From Clostridia bacterium (GTDB lineage Bacteria; Bacillota; Clostridia; UMGS1810): a stretch of DNA of 28,345 nucleotides. This document shows positions 22,020 to 28,345 of the stretch, piece after piece. The DNA lies in the NCBI GenBank assembly GCA_016293435.1, contig JAEDEG010000033.1, positions 1 through 28,345 of the forward strand, in the 5' to 3' direction. The stretch's first letter is position 1; each line of letters starts with the position of its first letter. The notes beneath the pieces are model-generated. The model was not told the origin of the DNA. It worked only from the letters and a program-made list of their open reading frames with translations, and did no database searches. The position numbers were made by a program, and so were the translations under genes.

Positions 22020-23801
22020 ATGCAGTTAGTAATAGCGGAAAAGCCGTCGGTAGCCTTTTCCATAGCAAAGGCGCTTGGAGTAAAAGGCAAAAAGGACGGA
22101 TATATTGAGGACGATAATCTTATTATTACTTGGTGCGTTGGACATCTTGTAACCCTTGAGGAGCCGTCTGCTTATGATGAAAAATTTGCAAAATGGGCGT
22201 ATGAGGATTTACCCATTATTCCTGAACATTTCAAATACAAAATTTGCGGTGATAAGAATAAGCAATTCAAGGTCATAAAAAGCCTTATGAAAAGAAAAGA
22301 CATTACAGAAGTTGTAAACGCCTGCGACGCAGGACGCGAAGGTGAGCTCATTTTCCGTTTGGTTTACAACACGGCAGGCTACAAAAAGCCGATAAAAAGA
22401 TTATGGATTTCATCAATGGAAGAAAGCGCAGTCCGTGAGGGCTTTGCGAACCTTAAAGACGGCAGCGACTATGATAATTTATACTATTCCGCTCTCTGCC
22501 GTCTATGGGCGGATTGGATTGTAGGTATCAATGCAACAAGGCTGTTTTCATTGCTCTATAAAAAGACGCTGAATATAGGCAGAGTACAGACACCGACGCT
22601 TGCTCTCTTGGCAGACAGGCATAATAAAATAACATATTTCCGAAAAGAAAAATACTACACTGTATCAATCGACACCGGCGGCACAAAGGCGGTCAGTGAA
22701 CGTATAGACAACGAAACAACGGCAAAGGAACTGAAAGCGGCTTGCGAACATTCGCAGGCCGTTTGTGTTTCGGTCAAAAATGAGCAGAAAACCGAACAGC
22801 CGCCGAAGCTCTTTGATTTAACAACTTTGCAGCGGCAGGCAAACAAGGTTTTCGGCTATACGGCGAAGCAGACGCTTGACTATGCACAGGCATTGTATGA
22901 AAAGAAGCTGCTTACCTATCCGAGAACGGATAGTCGGTATTTAACTGAGGATATGGCGGAAACCATAACCGCCGTATTGCATTTATCTGCCAAAGTGCCG
23001 CCCTTTGATACCGCACCCGATTATTTTCCTGAAATAACCCGTCTTATCAATAACAGCAAGGTATCAGACCACCACGCCATTATTCCTACTATGGAGCTTG
23101 AAAAGGCGGATTTGAAAACAATTCCCTCCGGCGAGCTTAATATTTTAAAGCTCGTTATCTGCAAACTGATGTGTGCTGCGGCAGAGCCGTATATCTATGA
23201 GCTTACAACAGCAGAATTTGAGTGCGGCAGAGCAATATTTACGGTCAAAGGCAAAACCATTGTTTCTTTGGGATATAAGGCAATAGAAAAATTACTGTTT
23301 AAACCGTCCGAGAATGAGGACGGCGGACAGATCCCCGACTTCTACAAAGGACAGATCTTTGCGGGTATTCAGGCGAATATTGAAGAAAAATACACATCGC
23401 CTCCGAAACCGTACACGGAAGATACTCTGCTGTCGGCTATGGAAACAGCAGGCAGCAAGGAAACAAACGGGGACGCAGAACGCAAAGGCTTAGGAACTCC
23501 GGCGACAAGAGCGACTATATTAGAAAAACTGGTACATATAGGCTTTGCCGAGCGTAAAGGTAAAAATATAATTCCGACTAAAAACGGTTTGCTGCTTGTG
23601 TCCGTTCTTCCCGATACCCTTATATCTGCCTCACTAACCGCAGAATGGGAAAATCAGCTTGCTTTGATTGCCAAAGGCAAGGCAAGCCCGAAAGTATTTA
23701 TGCAAGGAATAAATGAAATGATAACCGAGCTTGTGCGGAAATATCCCTGTTTAGCCAAAGAAAAGCGAGATATTTTCAAAGACAATGATATTGCAAGATA
23801 A
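22020..23801 (+). CDS. topB: DNA topoisomerase III
   Basis: ATG 22020 follows AAAGGAGGA. Of 593 residues, the TOPRIM domain has IAEKPSVA (5-12) and DAGREGE (103-109, metal-binding acids). The active-site Tyr is Y300 in LLTYPRTDSRY. LNIGRVQTPTLALL and GLGTPATRATILEKL are further type IA signatures. It cuts and passes single strands and would help resolve or unwind element DNA during transfer and replication. It is shorter than chromosomal TopB because it lacks long C-terminal zinc fingers, as usual for ICE-borne copies. It is intact, and a terminator lies just before it. Confidence 0.96.
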   Translation: MQLVIAEKPSVAFSIAKALGVKGKKDGYIEDDNLIITWCVGHLVTLEEPSAYDEKFAKWAYEDLPIIPEHFKYKICGDKNKQFKVIKSLMKRKDITEVVNACDAGREGELIFRLVYNTAGYKKPIKRLWISSMEESAVREGFANLKDGSDYDNLYYSALCRLWADWIVGINATRLFSLLYKKTLNIGRVQTPTLALLADRHNKITYFRKEKYYTVSIDTGGTKAVSERIDNETTAKELKAACEHSQAVCVSVKNEQKTEQPPKLFDLTTLQRQANKVFGYTAKQTLDYAQALYEKKLLTYPRTDSRYLTEDMAETITAVLHLSAKVPPFDTAPDYFPEITRLINNSKVSDHHAIIPTMELEKADLKTIPSGELNILKLVICKLMCAAAEPYIYELTTAEFECGRAIFTVKGKTIVSLGYKAIEKLLFKPSENEDGGQIPDFYKGQIFAGIQANIEEKYTSPPKPYTEDTLLSAMETAGSKETNGDAERKGLGTPATRATILEKLVHIGFAERKGKNIIPTKNGLLLVSVLPDTLISASLTAEWENQLALIAKGKASPKVFMQGINEMITELVRKYPCLAKEKRDIFKDNDIAR

Positions 23802-23810
23802 AATTTTTAT

Positions 23811-23841
23811 GCCGTATGCGGATTTGACCTTTGCATACGGC
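23811..23841. terminator. Hairpin between topB and ltrC-like genes
   Basis: GCCGTATGC (23811-23819) is the exact complement of GCATACGGC (23833-23841), with a 13-nt loop. No T-run follows on the plus strand. On the minus strand it is followed by ATAAAAATTTT. It may be an attenuator or a processing site. Confidence 0.45.
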
Positions 23842-23865
23842 GTTTACAGTTAGGAGGTTGAGCAA

Positions 23866-25077
23866 ATGGCAGAAAGCACATCTTCCGTAACGCCCATTGA
23901 GCTTGCGGGAAAGACAACGATTGAAAAAGTAAAGGAAATCACAGAAAAGCTGGAACAAGGCATTAAGGAACTCTTTGACAGCGACAGGTACAAAGAATAT
24001 TTAACCACAATGTCAAAATTCCATAATTACAGCTTCAGGAATACAATGCTGATACTGTTTCAAAAGCCTGATGCATCATTGATAGCAGGCTACGGAGCTT
24101 GGCAGAAGAGTTTTAAAAGACAGGTCAAAAAGGGTGAGCGCGGTATTAAGATACTTGCTCCCGCACCGTATAAAAAAACGGTTGAGGAAAAGCAATTTGA
24201 CAAAAACGGTGTGCCGATGAAAGACAAGGACGGAAATATAATTGTAAATACCCGTGAGATTACCGTCCCCGCATTTAAGGTTACAACAGTTTTTGACGTA
24301 TCACAGACTGCCGGCGAGGAAATCCCTATGCTCGCAAAACAGCTTACGGGAAGTATAGAGGAATACGAGCAGTTTTTCCAGACATTAAAGGAAATATCAC
24401 CCGTGCCTATTACGCTTGAACCGATAGACGGCACGGCAAACGGATATTATCATCTTGAAGAAAAAAGAATTGCAATTAAGGACAGTTTATCCGAAATGCA
24501 AACGATAAAAACAGCAATTCACGAAATCGCACACGCAAAGCTGCACGCACTTCCCGACAAAGACGAGGACGGTGTTACCGATGATACCAGACCTGATAAC
24601 CGTACCCGTGAGGTACAGGCAGAGAGCATTGCATACACCGTATGTCAGCATTTCGGAATCGATACATCGGACTACTCATTTGGATATATAGACGGCTGGA
24701 GCAGCGGCAAGGAAACGGAGGAATTAAAGACTTCCCTTGAAGTGATACGAAACACGGCAACGGAATTTATCTCTGCAATCGAGGGGAAATTACAGGAACT
24801 TACACAGGACCGGGAAAAGCCTCTTGATAAATCACCCGAAGCACCGCAAAAAGAAGATTTTAATGCCCCGACAGTTGCAGAGTTGGAAGAAAAAGCAAAA
24901 TCCGGCGAAGCAATTTCACTTCTTGACCTTGCCGATGCAACAAAGGCGGAAAAGGCGGTTAAGCAAAAGACAGCTAAAAAGCCCTCAATCCGAAAGCAGC
25001 TTGCAAAGGATAAGGTAACTGACGAGCCAAAGCCGAAAGCCAAGAGCAAAAAGAAATCACAGGATTTGGAGGTTTAG
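23866..25077 (+). CDS. LtrC/ArdC-like protein: ssDNA-binding N-domain plus HExxH metallopeptidase domain
   Basis: ATG 23866 follows AGGAGG. The N-terminal 120 residues (SKFHNYSFRNTMLILFQKPD, AGYGAWQKSFKRQVKKGERG) are the ArdC-type ssDNA-binding region. Residues 219-223 are HEIAH, and Glu253 in QAES is the probable third zinc ligand of an ImmA/IrrE-like fold. The C-terminal 100 residues are charged and end with KPSIRKQL and DLEV. ArdC relatives protect incoming single-stranded DNA from restriction enzymes; LtrC-type proteins are standard in these ICEs. The last codons contain the ribosome site of the next gene. Confidence 0.88.
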   Translation: MAESTSSVTPIELAGKTTIEKVKEITEKLEQGIKELFDSDRYKEYLTTMSKFHNYSFRNTMLILFQKPDASLIAGYGAWQKSFKRQVKKGERGIKILAPAPYKKTVEEKQFDKNGVPMKDKDGNIIVNTREITVPAFKVTTVFDVSQTAGEEIPMLAKQLTGSIEEYEQFFQTLKEISPVPITLEPIDGTANGYYHLEEKRIAIKDSLSEMQTIKTAIHEIAHAKLHALPDKDEDGVTDDTRPDNRTREVQAESIAYTVCQHFGIDTSDYSFGYIDGWSSGKETEELKTSLEVIRNTATEFISAIEGKLQELTQDREKPLDKSPEAPQKEDFNAPTVAELEEKAKSGEAISLLDLADATKAEKAVKQKTAKKPSIRKQLAKDKVTDEPKPKAKSKKKSQDLEV

Positions 25078-25082
25078 AATAT

Positions 25083-25304
25083 ATGAATTTTACGGTTGAT
25101 GAAATGAATATTATATCAATTTATGATACTTCCGGCAGGGGCAATGTTATTTCAGAAATGAAACAGGCATTGCCCTTTGTCGATGATAAAGAGATACGGA
25201 AAATTATGACGGCTGCTATTTTAAAGCTGGAGCATATGACTGATACCGAATTTTCGGGTATAGAATTTTTATCCGATACCGAGCCGGAGGATTTGGAGGT
25301 GTAA
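25083..25304 (+). CDS. TTRAP-like (transposon-transfer assisting) protein
   Basis: ATG 25083 uses GGAGGT inside the end of the preceding gene. The 73 residues begin NFTVDEMNIISIYDTSGRGN and contain DDKEIRKIMTAAILKLEHMT and DTEFSGIEFL, the pattern of transposon-transfer assisting proteins of Tn916/Tn1549-type elements. It is small, acidic and soluble, and ends in DLEV, as do its neighbours on both sides. Exact role unknown. Confidence 0.8.
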   Translation: MNFTVDEMNIISIYDTSGRGNVISEMKQALPFVDDKEIRKIMTAAILKLEHMTDTEFSGIEFLSDTEPEDLEV

Positions 25305-25307
25305 TGA

Positions 25308-25781
25308 ATGAACGAAAACAAAGATAAAATGACCGTATTGGTAGTTGAGCCTATGAAAGAACCGTACATAAAGGATATTGGTACGGACTTAAAATCAATG
25401 CAGAGTGCAGTTGACGGAGATATTCAGGCGATTTATCCCTATGATGATTTAGTTGCCTTTGTCTGTAATGAGGAAGGCAAAATTAGCGGACTTCCCTTAA
25501 ATCGTGCTGTTTATGATGAAGATAAGACTATGATTGATATTATCGCAGGTACATTTTTAGTAACGGGACTGACGGAGGACAATTTTGGAAGTCTTGACGC
25601 CGATTTGATTAAGAAATATTCGGATATGTTCAAATATCCGGAACAGTTTTTTATGGTTGACGGTGAAATAAAGGCAATCCCGATTAAGCCGTCTATCAGG
25701 CAGCAGCTTGATAAGGCTAAAAAAGAGCAAAAGACAGCACCGCAGAATGTCAATACAAAGAACAAGGATTTGGAGGTGTGA
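25308..25781 (+). CDS. DUF3846 family protein
   Basis: ATG 25308 lies 3 nt after the previous stop, with the ribosome site GGAGGTG inside that gene. The 157 residues include TVLVVEPMKEPYIKDI, LKSMQSAVDGDIQAIYPYDD, VCNEEGKISGLPLNRAVYDE and DIIAGTFLVTGL, the clear signature of DUF3846, a common protein of phages and ICEs with unknown function. The tail carries KPSIRQQLDKAKKEQ and ends in DLEV. Confidence 0.9.
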   Translation: MNENKDKMTVLVVEPMKEPYIKDIGTDLKSMQSAVDGDIQAIYPYDDLVAFVCNEEGKISGLPLNRAVYDEDKTMIDIIAGTFLVTGLTEDNFGSLDADLIKKYSDMFKYPEQFFMVDGEIKAIPIKPSIRQQLDKAKKEQKTAPQNVNTKNKDLEV

Positions 25782-25783
25782 TT

Positions 25784-27751
25784 ATGGACAATAAAAAGTA
25801 TCTTGAACAATATGCCCTTGACGATGCCGTTGAATTGGCGTTTGATATTGACAATTATTTGCGCACTAACAATCCCGATTATGACCGTATATATTCCGAG
25901 GTAAGAGAAACACAGGAAGATTTGGCGGACAATATTATGGCCGGCAAGACGGATAAAATAAAGCAGGTTTTCGATGATATGGGATTGACTTCATCAGACG
26001 AACCGTTAAGGCGATTATATGAATATGAGGAAAAATATCCTCACAGCGTACAGGATAAAAAGCCGTTTTTGGTTATGCTTGTCAGCAGACAAAAGCAGGA
26101 TAATGATGCGCAGTATGCAAAATGGCTGTCGCTACCTGTATCGTCCGAAACATTTGAAAATGCTTTGACGGAAATCGGACTTCCCGAAAATTCAGACCGT
26201 GACAGTTATTTTATAGGCGGATATGAAACAAAGTACGGATCCCTTGATATGTACTTATCGGAGAATGAAAATATTGACGAGCTCAATTATCTTGCGGGGC
26301 TGCTTGATAATTTGAGTCAACAGGAAAAATTCGTTTTTAAGGCTGCCGTCAATGCAGAACTGCATACGGAAGATGCCGAGGATTTAATTAACCTTGCTCA
26401 AAACACAGGACATTATAAACTCATTCCCAATATGTACGATTGGGAAGATTACGGAAAATATCTTGCAAAGCAGATTGGAATTGATGTATCAAGTCTTTAT
26501 GATATTGAAGATTACATCGATTTTTACAAATACGGTGAGGACTGCGGAGAAATGAATAATGCTGTCCTATTGTCAAATGCCGTGCTGGAGGAAAGGGAAA
26601 CGGCTTTTAATCTTTATTATGACGGCAATACCGCTGAAATACCGAAAGTGTTCAGGGCAACGCCGCTTATAAGCGATGAAAACTTTATTGAGGACAAAAT
26701 AAAGCGGAGTATGGAACTTGCCGATTCTATTGACCGTTTTTTCTCTGCAAACGATATGGAGTATGCCGCAAAATATCCCGACGGTGTAATGGCGATTAAG
26801 TTATCGGACAGTCTTATAAACGGTGAAACCGACTATATTAAGGAAATGCTTGCGGATTTGGGACAGGGTGATAATGATGTTCTTCCCGATGAGCTGAAAG
26901 AATATGAGGAAAAATACACTCCTGACAAGTATTTTATCTATCAGCTTAAAGATACGGAAGCTGCAAGAAATATTCGGTTTGAGGATTTGAACGGTCTGCA
27001 CCGAACAGGCGGATTTGCCGACAGGAGCAATTATGAGTTTGTATATTCGGCGGCATTTTTGCCCGGCAATACATTGGAAAAGCTGTATGAGAAATTCAAT
27101 GTCAATCTTCCTCACAGCTTTAAGGGGCACAGCTTAAGCGTATCGGATATAATTGTTCTGAATAAGAGCGGCAAAGAAACAGCTTATTACTGCGACAGCA
27201 TTGGATTTAAGGAAGTACCGGAGTTTTTAAACTATATCGGCACACGCAGCGCCGTTTACAGTAACTATGCCGGATATACCGCTCTTGTAGGTACGGATGA
27301 TAAGGTGTATCTCGGTAAGAGCGAAAACTACCATTTCCGATTTGATGCGCCCTCATATTACGATAATTACGATAAATCCATTATACATATTTCAGATGAT
27401 GAAAATATGTATTCGTTCCTTTACGGCGACGGCTGGGTGGTATCACAGCAGGAAATGATTGATAACGGCGCATTTACTCAGGAACAGTACAAAGAATTTG
27501 CGGAGCTTAAAAACGGCGTTTTATCCACGCTTGAAGTAAAACGGGAAATAACCTTTGCGGGTGTTCCGTTCAATTATCTTGAAAATGCCGAAAAATCCGA
27601 AGAACAGAATTATAATCAGATTGACGGGCAGATAAATAATGAACACCCTCACAAAGCGGAAAAACCGTCCATACGGCAGCAGTTAAAGACTGCCGAAAAA
27701 GAACAGGAGCATAAGTTAAAGTCGCCGCAGAAAACGGAGCCGGAGTTATGA
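25784..27751 (+). CDS. YodL domain protein with ArdA-like region and duplicated N-terminal module
   Basis: ATG 25784 is chosen over GTG 25778 because GGAGGTG lies just before it. The protein has 655 residues. Residues about 10-80 (DDAVELAFDIDNYL, EYEEKYPHSV) and about 308-385 (IKRSMELADSIDRF, EYEEKYTPDKYF) are two diverged copies of one module. Residues about 120-240 (FIGGYETKYGSLDMYLSENE, ELNYLAGLLDNLSQ, DLINLAQNTGHY) resemble an ArdA-type DNA-mimic antirestriction region. Residues about 385-480 are YodL (YFIYQLKDTEAARNIRFEDL, FKGHSLSVSDIIVLN, AYYCDSIGF). The C-terminus has KPSIRQQL. It is acidic overall. Anti-restriction activity is inferred. Confidence 0.85.
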   Translation: MDNKKYLEQYALDDAVELAFDIDNYLRTNNPDYDRIYSEVRETQEDLADNIMAGKTDKIKQVFDDMGLTSSDEPLRRLYEYEEKYPHSVQDKKPFLVMLVSRQKQDNDAQYAKWLSLPVSSETFENALTEIGLPENSDRDSYFIGGYETKYGSLDMYLSENENIDELNYLAGLLDNLSQQEKFVFKAAVNAELHTEDAEDLINLAQNTGHYKLIPNMYDWEDYGKYLAKQIGIDVSSLYDIEDYIDFYKYGEDCGEMNNAVLLSNAVLEERETAFNLYYDGNTAEIPKVFRATPLISDENFIEDKIKRSMELADSIDRFFSANDMEYAAKYPDGVMAIKLSDSLINGETDYIKEMLADLGQGDNDVLPDELKEYEEKYTPDKYFIYQLKDTEAARNIRFEDLNGLHRTGGFADRSNYEFVYSAAFLPGNTLEKLYEKFNVNLPHSFKGHSLSVSDIIVLNKSGKETAYYCDSIGFKEVPEFLNYIGTRSAVYSNYAGYTALVGTDDKVYLGKSENYHFRFDAPSYYDNYDKSIIHISDDENMYSFLYGDGWVVSQQEMIDNGAFTQEQYKEFAELKNGVLSTLEVKREITFAGVPFNYLENAEKSEEQNYNQIDGQINNEHPHKAEKPSIRQQLKTAEKEQEHKLKSPQKTEPEL

Positions 27752-28110
27752 GTTGCGTAAATTTTACACCCAAACAAAGCAGACGCATAAATGCCCTTAT
27801 TCGGAAAGAGTGTTGCAACTATGACGGCAGCGGCTGTATATTGATCGGCGGCGTTTGTCCGCAGCTTATCACTTATTCGCATATTATCTGTAAATGGTTC
27901 AAGATTGCTGTACTTCCGCTTGATAAAGCCTTGTATATTGAGCTGACTAAACCGACCAATACAAAAAAATGCGCAGTTTGTGGAAACTATTATGTGTATA
28001 AGGGTAATAAATCAAAATACTGTCCCGACTGCAAAAGAACGGTCTTACGCAGACAAAAAGCCTCATATCAGCGTAAAAAGAGGTATCAGAGTGGAACAAT
28101 AGAGTATTAA
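27748..28110 (+). CDS. Cysteine-rich VLP domain protein
   Basis: ATG 27748 overlaps the YodL gene stop (ATGA). The 120 residues contain NALIRKECCNYDGSGCILIG, CPQLITYSHIICKWFKIAVLPLDKAL, and a zinc-ribbon-like CAVCGNYYVY...CPDCKR, with a basic tail. The VCPQ...SHIICKWF...VLP block matches the Cys-rich VLP domain. It probably binds metal and perhaps nucleic acid, and related genes sit just before the relaxase in similar ICEs. Its last codons overlap the left arm of the second inverted-repeat element. Confidence 0.88.
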   Translation: MSCVNFTPKQSRRINALIRKECCNYDGSGCILIGGVCPQLITYSHIICKWFKIAVLPLDKALYIELTKPTNTKKCAVCGNYYVYKGNKSKYCPDCKRTVLRRQKASYQRKKRYQSGTIEY

Positions 28111-28201
28111 AAACAGCGTAAAATCAAGCCTTTCTGAAAGCAAAATCCTGTCGGTAATATCTTTATCCAAAACCCTCAAAAAACGGCTTCTATCGTTCCA
28201 C
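28091..28201. repeat. 111-nt inverted-repeat element, copy 2
   Basis: GTGGAACAATAGA (28091-28103) and TCTATCGTTCCAC (28189-28201) are identical to the arms of copy 1 (1312-1423), as is the flanking CTTT. Interior blocks AAAACAGCG, AAGCC and ACCCTCAAAAA-CGGC are also shared; the rest has diverged. It starts within the end of the Cys-rich VLP gene. Confidence 0.75.
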
Positions 28202-28210
28202 TTTTTCATA

Positions 28211-28267
28211 AAAATACCGTGATACGGTCTGCCATATCCGGCGGATTGTATCACGGTGTATTTTTTT
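28211..28267 (+). terminator. Strong two-part terminator hairpin
   Basis: ACCGTGATAC (28216-28225) pairs with GTATCACGGT (28248-28257). An inner stem TCTGCC/GGCGGA (28228-28233, 28240-28245) caps it, and a long T-run follows (28261-28267), with A-rich sequence on the other side. It could end transcription on both strands. It closes the YodL-VLP operon. Confidence 0.8.
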
Positions 28268-28345
28268 GTTTTTTATTCAGGCTCTTGCGGAGATAAATCT
28301 AACTGCTGTCAGCGGGATATACCAAAGAGCCACAAGCAGCCGCCA
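28268..28345. other. Window end, no gene assigned
   Basis: Each strand has a short open frame running off the edge, for example minus-strand WRLLVALWYIPLTAVRFISA, ending at a TGA near 28279. None is long enough to call. In related elements the relaxase gene follows this point. Confidence 0.3.

Noticed and set aside
28063..28254. Minus-strand 63-codon frame across the second inverted-repeat element
   Set aside because: Its coding look comes from the repeat arms (WNDR and YCST). It lies across the terminator hairpin and has no convincing ribosome site.
28111..28267. Origin of transfer
   Set aside because: The hairpin with a long T-run is best explained as a terminator. No nick-site motif known to me is visible and the relaxase gene is not in the window, so an oriT here cannot be supported.
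1..28345. tRNA or rRNA genes
   Set aside because: No cloverleaf-like or rRNA-like sequence was noticed in the few non-coding stretches.

Overview
The window is most of the transfer and accessory backbone of an integrative and conjugative element (ICE) from a Gram-positive anaerobe of the class Clostridia. The gene set (PcfB, VirD4-like coupling ATPase, Maff2 protein, VirB6/TrbL-like protein, PrgI, VirB4-like ATPase, CD1108-type NlpC/P60 protein, DUF4315, CD1107/DUF4366, topoisomerase III, LtrC/ArdC-like protein, TTRAP-like protein, DUF3846, YodL, cysteine-rich VLP protein) and its order match the Tn1549 / C. difficile CTn type of element. Strong AGGAGG ribosome sites, UGA used as stop, and a sporulation-type manganese-catalase (CotJC-like) gene remnant agree with a low-to-mid G+C Clostridia host. 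No genus can be assigned from this sequence.

Layout. Positions 1-629 (minus strand) hold a truncated SWIM zinc-finger gene, probably flanking DNA. Positions 630-1112 hold inverted repeats, a CotJC-like remnant and a terminator; the left end of the element may lie here. A small Cys-rich protein gene (1113), a 112-nt inverted-repeat element (1312-1423) and a RepA-like winged-helix/DUF6017 gene (1456) follow. Next is a 1819-residue secreted S-layer-homology protein (2454-7913) with 12 or more tandem His/Cys repeats and seven Ig-like repeats. An Abi_C-type abortive-infection gene (8015) sits before the conjugation operon (8871-16654), which also carries two DNA methyltransferase genes. A second accessory gene (16723) lies before the NlpC/P60-DUF4315-DUF4366 block (17429-21019), and a third accessory pair (21116, 21750) lies before topB. 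The 3' block (22020-28110) is topB, LtrC/ArdC, TTRAP, DUF3846, YodL and Cys-rich VLP. A second copy of the inverted-repeat element (28091-28201) and a strong terminator close it. No relaxase or integrase is in the window.

How it works together. VirD4, VirB4, VirB6-like, PrgI (VirB3-like) and Maff2 would form the DNA-transfer channel, and the NlpC/P60 protein would open the peptidoglycan. TopB, the RepA-like protein and the LtrC-like protein would process element DNA. Two methyltransferases plus ArdC- and ArdA-like regions look like an anti-restriction set. Three AT-rich cassettes, each with its own promoter and terminator (abortive infection and small membrane proteins), are wedged between conserved genes and look like separately acquired defence or exclusion cargo.

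Most unusual points: (1) the MT-A70 methyltransferase has TGA exactly at the Trp codon of its DPPW catalytic motif; (2) the 3' half of the cytosine methyltransferase gene carries family hallmarks in two reading frames, the second also broken by a TGA at a Trp position; (3) paired 111-112-nt inverted-repeat elements bracket the element core; (4) a giant exported protein has tandem putative metal-binding H-C-CxxC repeats; (5) shared KPSIR and DLEV C-terminal signatures occur in adjacent proteins.
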